In this document: positions 42,722-52,726 of the stretch, in pieces | Layout: each line of letters opens with the position of its first letter | Position numbering within the stretch: the stretch's first letter is position 1 | Source of the DNA: Cherax quadricarinatus | Lineage: Eukaryota; Arthropoda; Malacostraca; Decapoda; Parastacidae | Assembly (NCBI RefSeq): GCF_038502225.1 | Contig: NC_091378.1 | Location: forward strand, 9,236,167 to 9,300,166 | Direction: 5' to 3' | Length of the DNA stretch: 64,000 nucleotides | The notes under the pieces: model-generated | Seen by the model: only the letters and a program-made list of their open reading frames with translations | Database searches by the model: none | Told to the model about the DNA's origin: nothing | Position numbers and translations under genes: made by a program

Positions 42722-42880
42722 ATGTACACAGAATGTGCAAAGAACTTTCACTGCACACGTAAGTACGATAAAGCACTTAAATTACTATTACTGGGAACAG
42801 CTGAAGTCCCTTGATTTGCATTCCCTGGAATGCAGGCGAGAAGGATACATGATAATATACACTTGAAAAATCCTAAAGGG
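42722..42880 (+). pseudogene. CR1-like LINE C-terminal fragment fused to the next LINE
   Basis: Reads TQNVQRTFTAHVSTIKHLN, SLDLHSLECRREGYMIIYT, which is the C-terminal RT region of the same family (compare 46420-46560). It runs without a gap into the ORF1 region at about 42880, so a tail of one copy sits directly in front of the start of another. Confidence 0.7.
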
Positions 42881-43741
42881 ATTAAAGAGGATAACATCAA
42901 AGCTGCTTTCATAGACAACCTGAAAGCTTTCTACAACAGATGGGTACAAAAAAAGTCTGGGCTGAATGGTACTGCCCTTGATGCTGGCCATGTAGTCAGA
43001 AATTGTAAGGCTGGAGGTGATGTCCTGGTAGTCAGTAAATGTGGGGCTGATAGTGCTGTCCTGGTAGACAGTAATGGTGAAGCTGGAGGTGCTATCCTGG
43101 GAGACAGTAATGGTGAAGCTGGAGGTGCTGTCCTGGGAGACAGTAATGGTGAAGCTGGAGATTTTGTCCTGGTAGTCGGGAATTATACGCAGGAAGGAAT
43201 GCATATAAATGACCTCATGGGAGACAGGAGCCTTAGTGGGGAAACAAGTGTAGTCAAAGATAAGATAAAACCAATATTGCAAACTAGAAATACCACAGGA
43301 AATAGCAAACAAGAGGACTCCACTAGCAATAGTGACGATATATTACCAAAAACAACTGATGGGGGCTCCATTGTTGGTGCTAGGGAGGATAGGAATAAGA
43401 CAGGTAAACATGCACCAACAGGGAATACAGTCACAGAAACCCAAGGCAAACGGAAACCAAGCCTGTGCACATACTATGCACTTGGTATCTGCAGACATGG
43501 GAAATCTGGAAAAACAGATGGGACATGCAACTATGACCACCCTAGAAAATGCCGTGCCCATATGACAACAGGAAAATGCAAACTCCCTTCCAGTAAGCTT
43601 TTTCACCCTGAAATGTGTACCTCTTCAGTACAGGAAAGACTGTGCTATAACTTAAATTGCCAGGCACACCATCTAAAGGGGACAAAAAGATACAAAACAT
43701 CCAGACCATGGGAAAACTTGGGTAGCCACAGCCACTCATGA
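42830..43741 (+). CDS. LINE ORF1 with CCCH zinc-finger and repeated linker
   Basis: An open frame of 303 codons. The first residues come from the upstream fragment in a different frame, so the real start is probably further in, near NPKGIKEDNIKAAFIDNLKA. Residues about 65-125 are a run of 12-residue repeats (DSNGEAGGAVLG type). The C-terminal part, from about 205, is cysteine/histidine-rich: CTYYALGICRHGKSGK, TCNYDHPRKC, TTGKC, FHPEMC, CYNLNCQAHH. This looks like tandem CCCH-type fingers. LINE ORF1 proteins bind their RNA; a CCCH version is unusual to my knowledge. It lies just upstream of the endonuclease frame, in the order expected of a two-ORF LINE. Confidence 0.65.
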   Translation: MQARRIHDNIHLKNPKGIKEDNIKAAFIDNLKAFYNRWVQKKSGLNGTALDAGHVVRNCKAGGDVLVVSKCGADSAVLVDSNGEAGGAILGDSNGEAGGAVLGDSNGEAGDFVLVVGNYTQEGMHINDLMGDRSLSGETSVVKDKIKPILQTRNTTGNSKQEDSTSNSDDILPKTTDGGSIVGAREDRNKTGKHAPTGNTVTETQGKRKPSLCTYYALGICRHGKSGKTDGTCNYDHPRKCRAHMTTGKCKLPSSKLFHPEMCTSSVQERLCYNLNCQAHHLKGTKRYKTSRPWENLGSHSHS

Positions 43742-43826
43742 GGGAGAGGTTTTTTAGTGCCAGGAAGGTAAAAAAAAACTGGCAGGAAATGGCAGAAATC
43801 GTACACCAAATCCAGTCATTCCTGGA

Positions 43827-44610
43827 GTGGAACCACAGTCGATGGCCTCCACTCCAAACCAACAGATACAGATACTAATGCCGAAAAAAAAATTGCCCCC
43901 CAGTACCAACAATACCACCAGTCCGATGACATTCTTCTTTGCAAATATACAGGGTCTAAAGCCAGCAACAAACAACAAAATACCTTTCATCCGTGGACTG
44001 CTTGCAGAGGCAAAGGCAATGTTCACGGCTTTCACTGAGACCCACATAAAGGATCACTTGGACGACGAAATATGGATCCCAGGTTACAACCTATACAGAT
44101 GTGACAGAGTGAACAGGCAAAAGGGGGGGTTGGCCTGTACATTGCAGAGTCACTTGTTTGCACAGAACTGCTTAATGCCTCAAATGATGTAGTGGAAGTT
44201 TTAGCAGTAAAGATCGAGAACCAAAACCTAGTCATTGTGGTAGTCTACAAGCCTCCGGATGCAACATCCCAGCAATTCCAGGAACAGCTGTTAAAAATTG
44301 ACCACTGTCTGGAAAATCTTCCAGCTCCTGCACCCAACATCTTGCTCCTGGGGGATTTCAACTTAAGGCACCTAAAATGGAGGAATATAGCAAATAATAT
44401 TGTTGCAATAATAACACCAGGAGGCAGCTCTGATGAAAACTCACACACGAGCTTTTAAATCTCTGCACAAAATTCAATTTAAACCAGTAAATAATAGAGC
44501 CTACTAGACTGGAGAATACACTAGACCTCATCTTCACTAACAATGATGATCTGATAAGAAATGTCACCATATCAAAAACAATATACTCAGATCACAACAT
44601 AATTGAGGTT
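43827..44610 (+). pseudogene. LINE ORF2 endonuclease domain (frameshifted)
   Basis: AP-like endonuclease signatures in order: FFFANIQGLKPATNNKIPFI, FTAFTETHIKDHL (catalytic glutamate in TET), GYNLYRCDR, QKGGLACTL, then in the next frame LVIVVVYKPPDATSQQ, ILLLGDFNLRHLKW (GDFN) and past a stop LDLIFTNNDDLI, YSDHNIIEV (SDH). Frameshifts near 44185 and a stop at about 44458 break it, so it is not functional as it stands. Confidence 0.8.
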
Positions 44611-45342
44611 CAGACATGTATGCGCAGAGCCCCAGACCGACATAATGAGACTAGTCACGAGGGAGCATTCACCAAATTCAACTTCAATAACAAAAACATA
44701 AAGTGGGACCAAGTAAACCAAGTCCTAACCGATATAAGCTAGGAAGATATACTAAGCAACACAGACCCCAACTTATGCCTAGAACAGATTAACTTGGTGG
44801 CACTCGATGTATGCACAAGGCTTATTCCTCTAAGAAAAAGGAGGAGTAGATGTAAAATAGAAAGAGACAGGCGCTCCCTTTACAGGCGACGGAAAAGAAT
44901 AACAGAGCGGCTAAAAGAGGTCAATATATCTGAAATGCGTAGGGAGACACTGGTCAGAGAAATAGCAAGCTAAAGGAATCTTATAGGAGTCAGGAATCGC
45001 GGGAAGAACTAGAAGCCATAAATGAAATCGAAAGAAATCCAAAGTATTTCTTCTCCTATGCCAAATCAAAGTCGAGAACAACGTCCAGTATTGGGCCCCT
45101 ACTTAAACAAGATGGTTCCTACACAGATGACAGCAAGGAAATGAGTGAGCTACTCAAGTCCAGTATGACTCAGATTTTAGCAAGCCGCTAACCAGACTGA
45201 GAATCGAAGATCAAAATGATTTTTTTATGAGAGAGCCACAGAATTTGGTTAACACAAGCCTATCTGATGTTATCCTGACGCCAAATGACTTCGAACAGGC
45301 GATAAATGGCATGCCCATGCACTCTGCCCCAGGGCCAGACTC
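44611..45342 (+). pseudogene. LINE ORF2 linker between endonuclease and RT
   Basis: Pieces such as SRCKIERDRRSLYRRRKRIT, NPKYFFSYAKSKSRTTSSIG and, at 45227, MREPQNLVNTSLSDVILTPN, FEQAINGMPMHSAPGPDSWN (the pre-RT block) are in at least two frames with stops between them. Confidence 0.75.
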
Positions 45343-46602
45343 ATGGAACTCCGTGTTCATCAAGAACTGCAAGAAGCCCCTATCACGAGCCTTTTCCATC
45401 CTATGGACAGGGAGCATGGACACGGGGTCGTCCCTCAGTTACTAAAAACAACAGACATAGCCCCACTCCACAAAGGGGGCAGTAAAGCAACAGCAAAGAA
45501 CTACAGACCGATAGCACTAACATCCCATATCATAAAAATCTTTGAAAGGGTCCTAAGAAGCAAGAGCACCACCCATCTAGAAACCCATCAGTTACACAAC
45601 CCAGGGCAACATGAGTTTAGAACAGGTCGCTCCTGTCTGTCTCAACTATTGGATCGCTACGACAAGGTCCTAGATGCACTAGAAGACAAAAAGAATGCAA
45701 TTGTAGTATATACAGACTTTGCAAAAGCCTTCGACAAGTGTGACCATGGCGTAATAGCGCACAAAATGCGTGCTAAAGGAATAACAGGAAAAGTCGGTCG
45801 ATGGATCTATAATTTCCTCACTAACAGAACACAGAGAGTAGTAGTCAACAGAGTAAAGTCCGAGGCAGCTATGGTGAAAAGCTCTGTTCCACAAGGCACA
45901 GTACTTGCTCCCATCTTGTTCCTCATCCTCATATCTGACATAGACAAGGATGTCAGCCACAGCACCGTGTCTTCCTTTGCAGATGACACCCGAATCTGCA
46001 TGACAGTGTCTTCCATTGCAGACACTGCAAGGCTCCAGGCGGACATCAACCAAATCTTTCAGTGGGCTGCAGAAAACAATATGAAGTTCAACGATGAGAA
46101 ATTTCAATTACTCAGATATGGTAAACACGAGGAAATTAAATCTTCATCAGAGTACAAAACAAATTCTGGCCACAAAATAGAGCGAAACACCAACGTCAAA
46201 GACCTGGGAGTGATCATGTCGGAGGATCTCACCTTCAAGGACCATAACATTGTATCAATCGCATCTGCTAGAAAAATGACAGGATGGATAATGAGAACCT
46301 TCAAAACTAGGGAGGCCAAGCCCATGATGACACTCTTCAGGTCACTTGTTCTATCTAGGCTGGAATATTGCTGCACACTAACAGCACCTTTCAAGGCAGG
46401 TGAAATTGCTGACCTAGAAAATGTACAGAGAACCTTCACGGCACGCATAACGGAGATAAAACACCTCAATTACTGGGAGCGCTTGAGGTTCCTGAACCTG
46501 TATTCTCTGGAATGCAGGCAGGAGAGATACATGATTATATACACCTGGAAAATCCTAGAGGGACTAGTACCAAACTTGCACACGAAAATCACTCAACTAT
46601 GA
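45343..46602 (+). CDS. LINE ORF2 reverse transcriptase (CR1-like)
   Basis: A 419-codon open frame carrying a complete RT core: KNYRPIALTSHIIKIFERVL (N-terminal block), HEFRTGRSCLSQLL, YTDFAKAFDKCDH (motif A), SSVPQGTVLAPILFLILISD (motif B), SSFADDTRICM (motif C, FADD at 45976-45987), then NVKDLGVIMSEDL and the C-terminal region FTARITEIKHLNYWERLRFL, LYSLECRQERYMIIYTWKIL. The start listed lies in a short out-of-frame lead; the in-frame link to the upstream WNSVFIKNC block is broken by one frameshift near 45340. The RT copies the element RNA at the nicked target. The best-preserved RT of this family in the window. Confidence 0.85.
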   Translation: MELRVHQELQEAPITSLFHPMDREHGHGVVPQLLKTTDIAPLHKGGSKATAKNYRPIALTSHIIKIFERVLRSKSTTHLETHQLHNPGQHEFRTGRSCLSQLLDRYDKVLDALEDKKNAIVVYTDFAKAFDKCDHGVIAHKMRAKGITGKVGRWIYNFLTNRTQRVVVNRVKSEAAMVKSSVPQGTVLAPILFLILISDIDKDVSHSTVSSFADDTRICMTVSSIADTARLQADINQIFQWAAENNMKFNDEKFQLLRYGKHEEIKSSSEYKTNSGHKIERNTNVKDLGVIMSEDLTFKDHNIVSIASARKMTGWIMRTFKTREAKPMMTLFRSLVLSRLEYCCTLTAPFKAGEIADLENVQRTFTARITEIKHLNYWERLRFLNLYSLECRQERYMIIYTWKILEGLVPNLHTKITQL

Positions 46603-46955
46603 AAGCAAAAGACTTGGCAGACGATGCAACATCCCCCCAATGAAAAGCAGGGGTATCACTAGCACGTTAAGAGACCATACAATAAGTGTCAGGGACCCGA
46701 GACTGTTCAACTGCCTCCCAGCATACATAAGGGAGATTACCAACAGACCCCTGGCAGTCTTCAAGCTGGCACTGGACAAGCACCTAAAGTCGGTTCCTGA
46801 CCAGCCGGCCTGTGGTTCGTACGTTGGTTTGCGTGCAGCCAGCAGTAACAACCTGGTTGATCAGGCTCTGATCCACCAGGAGGCCTGGTCACAGACCGGG
46901 CCGCGGGGGCGTTGACCCCCGGAACTCTCTCCAGGTAAACTCCAGGTCCAGGTTA
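46603..46955 (+). repeat. LINE C-terminal codons and 3' end
   Basis: After a break, the frame 46640-46915 reads VRDPRLFNCLPAYIREITNR, PLAVFKLALDKHLKSVPDQP, ACGSYVGLRAASSNNLVDQA, SQTGPRGR. The element ends with GGGGGCGTTGACCCCCGGAA and a few CTCCAGGTAAA units (46920-46945). This end recurs at 7632, 29240, 40609 and 57590. Confidence 0.8.
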
Positions 46956-47396
46956 TCAAAGGTTGTGTAATCTGTTACTGTCAAAAAGTCAAAGAGAGAG
47001 TCTGTGTTAAAGGTGGGACCGTCAGCGAGGAGGGAAGATAAAGTAAGGGCGTTAGAGCGGTGATGACATTGGAGAAAAATTCTTCATGTTCGCTGGTAAA
47101 TGGGACAGTCCATAAGAATATGGCAAACTTAAACTGGAACCTGACAATTCTCATAGAGTGGAACTGGGTGCCTCTCTATGAGATACCCATGAGTGAGAAG
47201 TGTGTGCCCAAAGCGAAGACAGGAAAGCGTAATCTCCCAACCATGACGTCGATGATAAAAAAAAAAACAGGATACTAAAGATGGCTTGATAAAATGTCAT
47301 TTGTTATAAATCAGCTCAGACCAACGTTGTTAACAACGGCTGCGAAGGTGGCTAGAGATTACAGCACAATAGTCTGAGAATGGAATACCTCTATAT

Positions 47397-48210
47397 CAAT
47401 AATTCCCAAACTTTTTCAACCTACTGCCCAGTTGACTCCCAGGCCACATTCCTGGCGCCCCTTTACCCATATACATGCAATCGCGCCTCTTTCTTGGTAC
47501 TAGATTTATTGCAAATTCAAAACAATTAATCTAACACTATAAACAAGCATAGTTATTTCACAAATAAAAATTAAATTAGTCAATCAGTTTATTTAATAAT
47601 ATGAAAGAGTAAATTTACGTCTCATCTATAACCACAGTGTCTTCACAATTTTAATGAGAGGGATGTGCTTGGTGCAGGAACATCAGCTTCTCAACATCAA
47701 TCTTGAAGGCTCTAAGAAGTCTTAGATCCCAACGTTCAGTAATTTTCAGTCTGTTTCTTTGCTGGGAAAGAAGCTTAGCGACTGTACTGAAGCCTCGCGC
47801 TACTAAATGTTATGTTGGGAGGCAATCAAGTACATCTTGAGAGTGTTCCACAGCGCAGGGTGAAGGTCAGATTTTTTTTTTTTTTGCAACCAAAAATCAT
47901 GATACTATTTTTTGAACTTTGGCCTTATTTTGGAGTGAAATCAATTCTTCCTCCACCATTCCTGTTTCCTCATTGCTGTTCTCTAGGAATGGATTGATCA
48001 CCCAGTTTGATTATTATTATAATCAAAAAGAAGCGCTAAACCACAAGGTCCATACAGCGTTGCCGCCCAGTCTGATATTTTGTAAAACAAATGCTTCCCT
48101 GATTTTTATGACACCCTGCCACCCCTTACCGCCACTTTTTTCTTCAACTGCCCTCTTTATCTTTCCACCACTCGGGGGGGGGGGGGTACCACGCACTTTG
48201 GGAATCACTT
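47397..48210 (-). mobile_element. hAT-type element with transposase C-terminal remnant
   Basis: Left terminus CAATAATTCCCAAAC, right terminus reverse-complemented AAGTGATTCCCAAAG. Flanked by CTCTATAT (47389-47396) and CTCTATAA (48211-48218), 7 of 8, inside LINE Z. On the minus strand near 47640-47740 one frame reads TERWDLRLLRAFKIDVEKL, then HQAHPSH, which resembles the C-terminal region of ZBED-like hAT transposases. The rest of the frame is broken. It contains a nested mini-retroposon (48012-48065) and a G10-plus tract near 48173-48186. Confidence 0.75.
48012..48065 (-). mobile_element. 54-bp mini-retroposon inside the hAT element
   Basis: TTATTATTATAATC tail, AAGCGCTAAACCACAAGGTC, CATACAGCG. 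Flanked by CCCAGTTTGAT (48001-48011) and CCCAGTCTGAT (48066-48076), 10 of 11. Confidence 0.75.
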
Positions 48211-48218
48211 CTCTATAA

Positions 48219-48994
48219 GAAACCGGAAGGTCTTGTACCCCTGACTGGACAGCAGATTCCACCTGCTTGTTGCCCTAAACATCAACATGACCACAGACCC
48301 AGCAGGAAAAGATTTTTTGGCTTTTACTAGAAATGTGGTGCAACCAGAGTTATACATGAAGAACTAGAGGATGAGGCAAATTAATTTTTTTGATAGTCTG
48401 CAAAGCACTAAAGGAATCTGAGGCTACCACAAGTGTTGAGGTAGGCCTGGACGCAATACGGATAATTGCTATGGGAGTTGCATACAGTTTGGCTGTGAAA
48501 ATGCTAGCTGAGTCTAATAAATGACCTCGCACAACACTGTCCGGGAACACTGCTGCAAACCTGACACTGTCAGAGTATTTAGAACCATCAGTGTAAACTG
48601 CAACGGCATAAGGATGAGACCGGAAGTGGTTAAGATAAAGAGAGAGAAGCATCTGTAGGTATTAGAGCTTTCACACACAGCAGTGGGTAAAATCAGACTC
48701 AGACAGTCGGAACCCCCCAAGGGGAAAGAGAAAAGTTAGATGTTAGATGAACATATAAAGGAGGCAATTGAAGAGAAGCCAAGAGTGAGTGAAGATGAAG
48801 AGAAAAAGGATGGAGTAAATAGGGGTGGTGAACAAATAATGGACCTCTACTAACATCATTTGCCATCCCGCATGTAGAAGGATCGTGAAGGTCATGAGAG
48901 CAGACAAAATAACGGAGGCAGTGGGCATCATGTCGGGTGTTCAAGGATGGAACATTCGCCTCTGCATATAGGCTCTCAATGGGAGGAACGAAAA
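48219..48994 (-). pseudogene. LINE Z RNase H and RT C-terminal region
   Basis: The minus strand reads VYTDGSKYSDSVRFAAVFPD (first RNase H aspartate), AKLYATPIAI (expected glutamate of AELYA is lysine), VVASDSFSAL (next aspartate) and, upstream in the protein, ESLYAEANVPSLNTRHDAHC. The glutamate-to-lysine change and frame breaks mean it is not functional. Confidence 0.75.
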
Positions 48995-51136
48995 TTATTA
49001 TAATCAAAAAAAAGCACTAAACCTACAAGGGTCATGCAGGGCAGGGAAGGGTGCAGGGGTACTGGGTAGCAAGAGGGAGAGGGATTATTAGTAGGTCAAG
49101 CAGTGCAGTGGGCCAGTGAATAGTGCAGGTGAAGAGTGTAGCAAGAGGGAGAGGTATAAAGAACTGTGAGGAGTGCTTGAGGCATCATCATCAAAGTTTG
49201 TGCAGTAAATAAGTTGCTGTCTATGAGAGAGTCTGGGTTAAAGGAAGGTCCATCAGCAAGAAGGGAAGATAAAGTAAGGGCATTAGAGCGGTGACGATAT
49301 TGGAGGTAAATTCTGCGTGCTCGTTGATAGAGTGGGCAGTCCAACATAATATGGCTAACAGAAACTGGAAACTGGCAATTCTCACAGAGTGGAACAGGGC
49401 CCCTCCCCATGAGATACTCGTGAGTAAGACGAGTGTGGCCGATGCGAAGAATGGAGAGTGTAGTCTCCCAACCTCGACACTGATGACAAGAAGACAGCCA
49501 GAAACCTATATTTGGTTTAGTAGAATGCAATTTGTTATGTAACAGATCAGACCAACGTTGTTGCCAACGGTTGTGAAGGTGTGTAGAAATCACAACAATA
49601 TAGTCTGTGAATGAAACACCTCTATTTGAAACTGGGAGGTCATGTACTGCTGACCATGCAGCAGTGTCTGCCTGTTCATTGCCCAGTACGTCAACATGAC
49701 TGGTGACCCAACAAGAAACAATATCTTTGTGCTTGCTAGAGATAGGGTGTAACCAAAGTTGGATGCGAAGAACCAGGGAATGAGGCGTATCAAATTTCCG
49801 TATAGGCTGCCAAGCACTAAGGGAGTCTGAAACTACCACAAATGGCAACATAGGCATAGATGCAATATGGATAAGTGCTACGAGAATTGCATACAATTCA
49901 GCTGTAAAAATACTAGCCGAAGCTAATAAATGCCCTCGTACGACGCTGTCTGGAAACACCGCTGCAAATCCAACACTGTCAGAGACTTAGAACCATCGGT
50001 GTACACTGCAGTGGCATGAAAATGAGACTGGAAGCGAATGGCAGTGGGAAAGAACAGACACAAACTGTCGGAACTTCCCAAGGGGGAAGGAAAAAGTTAG
50101 ATGCTACATGATCATAGAAAGGTGGCAACTGAAGCGAAGAAAAGAGCGAATGTAGATGAAGAGAAAAAGGACAGTAAACAGGGGCAGCGAACAAATAAGG
50201 AACTTATACTAACATCTGTTACCATCATATATATGGAAGGATTGTGGAGGTCATGAGAGCGAACAAAATAGTGGAGGTAATAAGCATCATGGTGATCTGT
50301 CAAGGATGGAATATTTGCCTCTGTATAGAGGCTTTGAACAGGTGAAGTGCAAAAAGCACCAAGGCATAAAAGTAATCCCTGGTGATGGATGGGATCAAGG
50401 CTAGAAAGAGTTGCAGGAGAGGCCGCTGAATACATCTGGTCGCCTTAATCTAGTTTCGATAAAATTCGGGCAGAATGCAGTTCTACAAATCAGCTCCCGT
50501 GAAAGATGAGCGAGGGTTTCAAGGAGGGTCAGCCGGCTCTGACAAGTTGCCTTCAGAGAGGTAATGTGAGGTTTACAGGATAACCGATGGTTAAGCAGAA
50601 GGCCGAGAAAACTGACAGTATCACATTCTGAGATATGCAAACCAGGTACAATAGATTATCAGGGACATTAGAACGTCTTGTAAAAGTAATTTGGTGTGTT
50701 TTAGCACTAGAAAATTTAAACCCATGAACAGTGGCCAAATTGGAAACACAGTTGACCGCATGCTGGAGAGAAACTGCAATGAGGCAACATTATTATTAAT
50801 TATTATTATCAAAGGGGAAATGCTAAACCCGTAGTATTATACAGCGCAATGAGGCGACAGTCAGTGTTTTCACAAGCTACAGCAAAGTCATCAACATAAA
50901 GTGATGACCAAATATTAGATGGAAGAATAGATACCAGATCATTTGTAGCACCTTCAGCTTGGACAAAGTCCGGGGAAAGCATGTTATTAATCCGAACATG
51001 GAAATATTTCTCGGATAAGAAGTTCTTAAGGAAAAATGGTAGATTGCCTCGGAGGCTTAAGGAGTGAGCTTGGATCAAGATGTTATATCTCTAAGTTGCG
51101 TCATATGCCTTCTCAGGATAAAAAAAAATGGCGATA
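48995..51136 (-). mobile_element. I-group LINE copy Y, 5'-truncated, nested in Z
   Basis: A 2.14-kb insertion flanked by a perfect 13-bp duplication GGAGGAACGAAAA (48982-48994, 51137-51149). It begins at right in RT motif A (FYPEKAYDAT-like), continues through the SSLYVDDFAVACENT box (YVDD) and KFSSAKTHQITFTRRS to RNase H (49096-49990: TAELYAILVALIHIA, VVVSDSLSA, VTSHVDVLGNEQADTAAW). It ends in the 3' UTR and the AGCACTAAACCTACAAGG, TTATAATAATT-type tail. The reading frame is broken several times. A 56-bp mini-retroposon is at 50790-50845. Confidence 0.85.
50790..50845 (-). mobile_element. 56-bp mini-retroposon inside LINE Y
   Basis: TAATTATTATTATC tail, AATGCTAAACCCGTAGTATT, ATACAGC. Flanked by GCAATGAGGCAACA (50776-50789) and GCAATGAGGCGACA (50846-50859), 13 of 14. 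Confidence 0.8.
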
Positions 51137-52135
51137 GGAGGAACGAAAAGCACCTAGACTTAAACGTAATCCTTGATGATGAATGGGATGAAGTTTAGTA
51201 AGAATTGCAAGAGGCCGCTGAATACATCTGGCTGCTAGTCTAGTTTCGATAAAATTAGGGTTCAATGAAGTTGAAGGAGAATTCAATGATCCGCCCCCAC
51301 GAAAGATGAGCCAGGGTTTTAAGGAGGTTCAACTACCTATGGTATACTGCTTTCAGGGAGGTAATGTGAAGGAAAGCCGGCGATCAAACAGGTCAGAAAT
51401 CTTACCGTATCACATTTAGGGATACGGGAACCATACAAGTACAATATTGTGAGGCATCATGGTCTGAAGTGTTAGTTTATGAGGCAGAATGGCCCTTTTC
51501 CACAGCTGGGGAAGAACCTCTGGCGACCATGTATGATTAAAAAGACGTAAGATGACTACGGGGGCTGACGGACGTAAATGGTGATACACACGAATATGAA
51601 TGCCATCAGATCCAGCTGCCGACCATCGGCAAGTGGAAAGTGTTGACTCCGGTTCTAAAAGAAAAGTCTAAAGGCATTAACTCTCTGCAGACATGGAGGA
51701 AAGAAACGAGGGACATAGATGAACCCCTTGGGAGATATGGACAAGATGCTTTCCAATTTTTGTGGCAACTTCAAGAGGGCTTACAATGCTGACACCAGCA
51801 ACCCTAAGAACGGGAACTGGGTCTGGAGAGTACTTTTTTCTGTACTTTTTTCAAACTGCACTCAGAGGAAGCTGAATAGATGGTAGAAACAATCCCACCA
51901 ACAAGTGCATTTAACTTCACGGATTAAACATCTGGCAACCGCCCCTGCCCGCTTAAAATCAAGTCGCTCTGTGGTCCTATTGTAACGATATCAGCCCCGT
52001 GCAGCATGTTTCAAATGCACTGCAAGAGCACAAATTGGAGACCACCAAGCACGCATTTCTGAGAGTGCTTACTTGAAGTTTGAGGAATTGTATTCAAGGC
52101 TGCAGTTACAACCAAGGACGAAAATAGTTGTAATA
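51137..52135 (-). pseudogene. LINE Z reverse transcriptase remnant (catalytic core deleted)
   Basis: The minus strand gives HHQGLRLSLGAFR, NFIETRLAA, IPKCDTVRFL and then, directly, PQLWK and GADGIHIRVYHHL. In copy X these two parts lie about 700 bp apart with the YVDD box between them. So Z has lost its RT core by a deletion near 51445, in addition to frameshifts. Confidence 0.7.
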
Positions 52136-52139
52136 GCTA

Positions 52140-52726
52140 AGCAGGGAAGCAAAGGGCTTAATTTGCCCATTCAGACTGCCAGTGCACACCATGAGGAGGT
52201 CGAGAATACGAATGAGAAGTAGGATAGGAAAATGATCACTGTCGTGTAAATCAGGAAGCACAAACCAGATAAAGTCGAGTGCAGTTGAAGAGGAGCAAAT
52301 TGAGAGATCTATGCAAGAGAATACAAAACAAGAAAGGCAATATCTGGGATAGATAATGCCTGGGAAGGACAGAGATACAAAGAACAGAGTGTATACCACC
52401 TATGCAAGTGGATACAGGCTGCTGTGTAATGCAGTGAAGTACGAACAAATAGCTGATGGTACGGAATATCAGTGCATAGAAGAAGGGCACTTTCATTTAA
52501 GGTCCATCACGAAAAGGATCTGAAGAATACAATAAATTATAGCCTGAGATAGGATAGATAATGGCAGAGTGTAATTTTGGTTCCTGTAAGCAAACACCAA
52601 CAGGGGGAAACTGGGAGAGCAACATCTGAAGCTCACCCCGATTACCCCTGAGGCCACGAATATTCCACTGTAAATAGGCCATGATTGGCAACGATAAAGA
52701 TACCTGAAATCCACAGGTAAGGGTAC
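52140..52726 (-). pseudogene. LINE Z endonuclease domain
   Basis: The minus strand encodes AYLQWNIRGLRGNRGELQML (the start of an AP-like endonuclease), FPPVGVCLQEPKLHSAIIYP (QEPKL carries the catalytic glutamate), SGYNLLYSSDPF and, further on, CIDLSICSSSTALDFIWFVL, PDLHDSDHFPILL (SDHFP). The middle part with the GDFNAHH block, present in X, is missing here. Confidence 0.75.
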
